Assembly: GCA_016927315.1 (NCBI GenBank)
Contig: JAFGMV010000032.1
Location: forward strand, 1 to 64,000
Length of the DNA stretch: 64,000 bases
Source of the DNA: Anaerolineales bacterium
GTDB taxonomy: Bacteria > Chloroflexota > Anaerolineae > Anaerolineales > Villigracilaceae
Direction of reading: 5' to 3'
Below the pieces are notes generated by a model. The model saw nothing but the letters and a program-made list of their open reading frames with translations. It searched no databases and was not told where the DNA came from. A program made the translations under genes and the position numbers. Shown in pieces: positions 60,542 to 64,000 of this stretch (position 1 is the first letter of the stretch; the number at the start of each line of letters is the position of its first letter).

Positions 60542-61948
60542 TCAGTTCTTCATTGGGCTGTCATTTCCGCGGGAATAGGTTATCAGTGCCGCCAGCAGGG
60601 CTGTCCCGCCTGCGAATACCATCCCGGCCTTTACCGCCTGGACGATCGTGGCAGGATCGTTTTCTCCGCCGGAGGCCAGGGCAGTGGTGAATATTGCTCC
60701 CGTCAGGCCTACTCCCAAGACCATCCCGGTTGTTCGGGAGAGTGCCAGAACCCCGGATGCAATTCCCTGCCGGTTGAGCGGAGCAGCGCCCATCAGTGCA
60801 CTGTTATTGGGGGCGACGAACAGGCCGGTTCCAAGGCCGCATAACATCAGGCCGGGTACGATCTGTGCAATAGGGGCCTGCAGACCCAGGCGGCTGAGCC
60901 AGAAGATTCCGGTTGCCAGGATCACCATCCCCAGGGTTGTCGGTTTTTGAGAGCCGATCCGATCGGATATGGCGCCGGCCAGAGGCGCGGTCAAAGCCAT
61001 CATCAGCGGCTGGGAGGTCAGGATCAACCCGGTTTGCGAAGGGGAAAACCCGCGCCCCCGGATTAGATAAAACGGCAGCAGGAATAGAACACTGTAAACA
61101 CAGATGTAATTCAGGAGTGGGCTGGCGCTGGAGGTCCGGAAGATGCGGTTGCGGAAGAGTGATAGGTCCAGCATGGGGGCTTTTGAATGGGCTTCTATCC
61201 AGATAAACGCCCCCAGGATCAAGAGTGAAGCACTTAGCAATCCCAGCACAACCCCCGATCCCCAGCCCCAGTGATGACCCTGGTTCAACCCCAACAGCAG
61301 GGCAATGAGCCCGGCCATAAAGGAGACCGCTCCCCACAGATCGAAGGGTTCACTTTCTCCCACTGGTTTGTCTTCAGGAATAAAAAACCAGCTCAGGAGG
61401 ATGGCCAGCAGGCCGACGGGTACATTGATATAAAAAACTGCCTGCCAGCCGAAGCTCTCGGCCAGCCAGCCGCCCAGAAAGGGGCCGGTGGTCAGGCCAA
61501 GGTAGGTCATCATTCCCTGAAGCCCCAACACCTGACCGCGCTGTATGGCCGGGAAGTTTTTTGTCAGTATCGCTGGAGAATTGGCAAACAGCATAGCTGC
61601 CCCGAAAGCCTGCAGCCCACGTCCGGCAATCAGGAAGATGGGGCGAGGGGCCAGCCCGCACAGAGCCGAACTCAGCACAAAAAGGATGAATCCTGCCACA
61701 TAGGTGTTCTTGTTGCCGCGCAGGTCTCCTAACCGGCCAACACTTAACAAGAGACCACTGACCAGCAGCAGGTAAACTGTGACCACCCACTCGATGGTGG
61801 CTACATCGGTCTGGAAATGATTTTGGAGTACTGGCAGTATCGTGTTGACGACACTGCCGTCCAGCGCAGACATGAAAGTGCCGACACCCATAGCCAGCAG
61901 GATCAGCCATTGGTTCCTTGTAAAGTTGTATTTTGGGGGTTTAATCAT
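60542..61948 (-). CDS. MFS drug exporter of the EmrB/QacA (DHA2) type
   Basis: A 468-residue transporter with about 14 membrane helices. Motif A is GRLGDLRGNKNTYVAGF, and a second GAISDRIGSQK loop lies at the midpoint. Asp in SALDGSVV near the first helix fits the DHA2 group. It should export toxic organic compounds with proton exchange. The substrate is unknown. Confidence 0.9.
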   Translation of the reverse strand: MIKPPKYNFTRNQWLILLAMGVGTFMSALDGSVVNTILPVLQNHFQTDVATIEWVVTVYLLLVSGLLLSVGRLGDLRGNKNTYVAGFILFVLSSALCGLAPRPIFLIAGRGLQAFGAAMLFANSPAILTKNFPAIQRGQVLGLQGMMTYLGLTTGPFLGGWLAESFGWQAVFYINVPVGLLAILLSWFFIPEDKPVGESEPFDLWGAVSFMAGLIALLLGLNQGHHWGWGSGVVLGLLSASLLILGAFIWIEAHSKAPMLDLSLFRNRIFRTSSASPLLNYICVYSVLFLLPFYLIRGRGFSPSQTGLILTSQPLMMALTAPLAGAISDRIGSQKPTTLGMVILATGIFWLSRLGLQAPIAQIVPGLMLCGLGTGLFVAPNNSALMGAAPLNRQGIASGVLALSRTTGMVLGVGLTGAIFTTALASGGENDPATIVQAVKAGMVFAGGTALLAALITYSRGNDSPMKN

Positions 61949-61987
61949 TATTAAATGATAGTCGCGAGCAGTTTGTTTCCCGTATGC

Positions 61988-63355
61988 TTATTTTTCTTTC
62001 TTGCCCTTCAGTACTACCCGGATTGGTGTACCGACGAAACTATAAGTATCCCGAATTCGGTTTTCAAGATAGCGGCGGTAGGTGAAGTGGGCTAGTTTGG
62101 GATCATTGACAAAGACCAGGAAAGTCGGCGGATCAGAACGCACCTGGGTGCCATAGTACATTTTCAATGACCGTCCCGACTTCGAAGGGGCCGGATGGGC
62201 GTCCTGGGCCAGTTGGATGACCTGGTTAATCTGTGATGTTGTCAGTCGCGCCAGCCGTTCTTCCTGTACGCGCAGGGCGATTGGCAGTACCTGGTTCACC
62301 CGCTGTCCGGTCTTGGCCGAGATGAACAGCAGGGGAACATAATCCATAAAATTCAGGTCGGTTTTGATGCGCCGGGAATAATCTTCCATTGTGTAGTTGT
62401 CTTTTTCGATGGCGTCCCATTTATTGACCAGTACCACACACGATTTCCAGGCATCCTTGATGAACCCGGCGATATGGGCATCCTGTGCGGTGATACCAGT
62501 AGTCGCATCGATCAGCAGCAGCGCAACGTCAGCTCGCTCGATCGCCTTCATCGAACGCAGTACACTGAACTTCTCTACCCCGGGGGCGATCCTGCCGCGC
62601 CTGCGGATGCCGGCTGTGTCGATCAGGGTGATGGGCAGGCCATCAAACTCGATTTGGGTGTCGACGGCGTCCCGGGTTGTTCCGGGAATCGGGCTGACAA
62701 TTGCCCGTTCTTCCCCCACCAGGCGGTTCAGCAAACTGGATTTCCCGGCATTGGGTTTGCCGGCGATAGCGATTTTGATGTTCTGGTCTTCTTCGCTTTC
62801 CTGTTCCGGAAAAGATGCCACCAGGTCATCCAGTATGTCACCGGTGTTGGTGCCGTGAATGGCTGAGATGGGGTAGGGTTCACCCAGGCCTAATTCGTAG
62901 AACTCTCCAACCAGATCACGACGCGCCTGGCTTTCGCATTTGTTTACTACCAGGAAAACCGGCGGTTTGAAGCTTCCGTCGGGTTGTTTCTTCTGGCTGC
63001 GGCGCAGGATTTCAGCCACTTCAATATCTGGGGGGGTAACGCCTGCTTCACCATCCACAACCAGGATAACAGCATCTGCGTCATGAACGGCGACCTCGGC
63101 CTGGAACCGGATTTGCTCGATGAAGTCCGCAGAGCCGATCGAAAGCGGGGTATGCCCACCATGGGTAGGATCGATCCCACCAGTGTCGACAATATTGAAT
63201 GCCCTTCCGTTCCAGTCCGACTCGGCAAACAGACGGTCGCGGGTTGTACCAGGGGTGTCATCGACAATTGCCAGGCGTTCTCCCGCCAGGCGGTTGAACA
63301 AAGTACTTTTTCCTACGTTAGGCCGCCCGACAAGGGCGACGGTTGGTTTGGGCAT
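61988..63355 (-). CDS. der: Ribosome-assembly GTPase Der (EngA)
   Basis: A 455-residue protein with two GTPase domains and a C-terminal KH-like domain. The first domain has GRPNVGKSTLFNRL, DTPGTTRD and NKCE; the second has GKPNAGKSSLLNRL, PIPGTTRD and NKWD. It works in 50S ribosomal subunit assembly. It is 23 bases downstream of the YbbR gene on the same strand, so the two are probably co-transcribed. Confidence 0.96.
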   Translation of the reverse strand: MPKPTVALVGRPNVGKSTLFNRLAGERLAIVDDTPGTTRDRLFAESDWNGRAFNIVDTGGIDPTHGGHTPLSIGSADFIEQIRFQAEVAVHDADAVILVVDGEAGVTPPDIEVAEILRRSQKKQPDGSFKPPVFLVVNKCESQARRDLVGEFYELGLGEPYPISAIHGTNTGDILDDLVASFPEQESEEDQNIKIAIAGKPNAGKSSLLNRLVGEERAIVSPIPGTTRDAVDTQIEFDGLPITLIDTAGIRRRGRIAPGVEKFSVLRSMKAIERADVALLLIDATTGITAQDAHIAGFIKDAWKSCVVLVNKWDAIEKDNYTMEDYSRRIKTDLNFMDYVPLLFISAKTGQRVNQVLPIALRVQEERLARLTTSQINQVIQLAQDAHPAPSKSGRSLKMYYGTQVRSDPPTFLVFVNDPKLAHFTYRRYLENRIRDTYSFVGTPIRVVLKGKKEK

Positions 63356-63378
63356 AACTTCCTCAGTAAGTCTGCTTT

Positions 63379-64000
63379 TTACGGCATGGGGGTAGGTGTA
63401 GGGGTAATCGAGGTGGTGCTCGCCAGGATAATTTCAACAGTGGTCGGCAGGATTGCCTCGACTTTAATATCAGAAACCAGTACGGTTACCTCAGGAGTAA
63501 GCTGGTGAGTACCGGCCTCCAGGTTGGCCAGGTCGATGGAAACGATGAGATCCTGTGTGGAAAGGGTTTCTAACAGCGGCAGCGGTCCGGAAAGGATCAC
63601 ATCCACTGTCTCAGGTGTATTCATCAGAATCAGTCCACCAGGGAGCCCGTTGATGTTGACTTCCTGGTTCGAAATCGTCAGGCTGCCCTGGATAGGGGAA
63701 ATGTCAACCTTTACCAAGACTGTCTGGTCGCCAACAATCGAGATATCCGGAGGCAGGTTGAGTTCAAGCCGGGTGTTGATTTCGTCACTGGCGTTGTTCA
63801 GATCCAGCTGTGTAGTCTCGATAACACTGGGCAGATCGTTGACCAGTTGGGGGTCGGCAGAGAACAGGGTTATCACCGGTGGAAATACAGAGATGTTGGT
63901 CAATTGGTACCCATTTGAGATTTGCCCGGTAACGACCACTTTTACCGCCACATCCCGGTAGCCGCCCTGCTGGCTGACAGGAATTGTAACCGCAGCCTTT
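63379..64000 (-). CDS. YbbR/CdaR-like protein (5' end outside window)
   Basis: The open frame on the minus strand continues past the window edge, so GTG 63951 is not the real start. The sequence has YbbR repeats with the pattern VKVVVTGQISNGYQLTNISV followed by PQLVNDLPSVIET. A short Thr/Pro tail ends the chain. YbbR proteins are secreted or membrane-anchored; CdaR regulates the c-di-AMP cyclase CdaA in Firmicutes. Whether a cdaA gene lies upstream is not visible. Confidence 0.8.
   Translation of the reverse strand, partial: KAAVTIPVSQQGGYRDVAVKVVVTGQISNGYQLTNISVFPPVITLFSADPQLVNDLPSVIETTQLDLNNASDEINTRLELNLPPDISIVGDQTVLVKVDISPIQGSLTISNQEVNINGLPGGLILMNTPETVDVILSGPLPLLETLSTQDLIVSIDLANLEAGTHQLTPEVTVLVSDIKVEAILPTTVEIILASTTSITPTPTPMP

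Overview
The window looks like chromosomal DNA of an anaerobic or facultative member of the Chloroflexota (Anaerolineae-like). This is an inference from gene content. The supporting features are several Thr/Pro-rich lipoproteins with SH3-like domains, many multiheme c-type cytochromes, an LCP protein, YbbR and SPASM proteins, moderately high GC and mostly Shine-Dalgarno starts. No rRNA, tRNA or CRISPR array was seen.

Layout. 1-1.7 kb: end of an ABC-2 type exporter. 2.3-4.6 kb: a GH114-like lipoprotein and an MgtC/DUF4010 membrane protein. 4.9-6.9 kb: a NapC/NrfH-type tetraheme protein and a HAO-like octaheme lipoprotein behind a CRP/FNR-type palindrome. 7.1-8.2 kb: a ferredoxin-tailed aldo/keto reductase. 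8.4-15.3 kb: the highlight, one operon for a bacterial ubiquitin-like conjugation system. Its order is E1 fused to a FadR/GntR winged helix, membrane RING-like protein, Ubl-E2 fusion, free Ubl, JAMM peptidase, membrane FHA protein and membrane vWA protein. It has its own promoter, a FadR-like operator and a terminator. 15.3-20.3 kb: a HAD phosphatase, a truncated sulfatase-maturase fragment abutting an ORF-deleted group II intron, and a large secreted nuclease. 20.5-26.7 kb: an NBR1-like lipoprotein, a sulfotransferase, the YabE-like/LCP/KsgA operon and TrmO. 27-30.1 kb: a cytochrome b-c fusion, Rieske protein and diheme cytochrome. 30.1-35.2 kb: GH5 enzyme, META and SH3 lipoproteins, an HhH protein and decaying genes. 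35.3-38.8 kb: MtnA, adenosine-kinase-like protein and AhcY, a methyl-cycle salvage operon. 38.9-40.7 kb: an ABC-F gene with an attenuator-like leader. 41.2-44 kb: a hemolysin III family protein and TypA. 44-46.3 kb: two paralogous SH3 lipoproteins and a thioredoxin-like protein whose first active-site Cys is an in-frame UGA, probably selenocysteine. 46.3-53.2 kb: small metabolic enzymes mixed with gene remnants. 53.5-60 kb: an ArsR regulator followed by an octaheme OTR-like cytochrome, a heptaheme/cytochrome b fusion and two YeeE/YedE transporters, one carrying an inactive-looking rhodanese. This is probably a sulfur oxyanion respiration and uptake module. 60-64 kb: a hypothetical protein, an MFS exporter, Der GTPase and the start of a YbbR/CdaR gene.

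In the ubiquitin-like operon I see three links between the parts. The E1 N-terminal winged helix matches a FadR-type palindrome placed just after the operon's own transcription start. The free Ubl and the Ubl domain on E2 are a recent duplication of 88 residues each. The C-terminal tails of the E1, the E2 and the vWA protein all repeat the same short motif, roughly R-(I/V/L)-K-(I/L/M)-x-x-P. This suggests a membrane-tethered conjugation complex that reports its own state to its own promoter.
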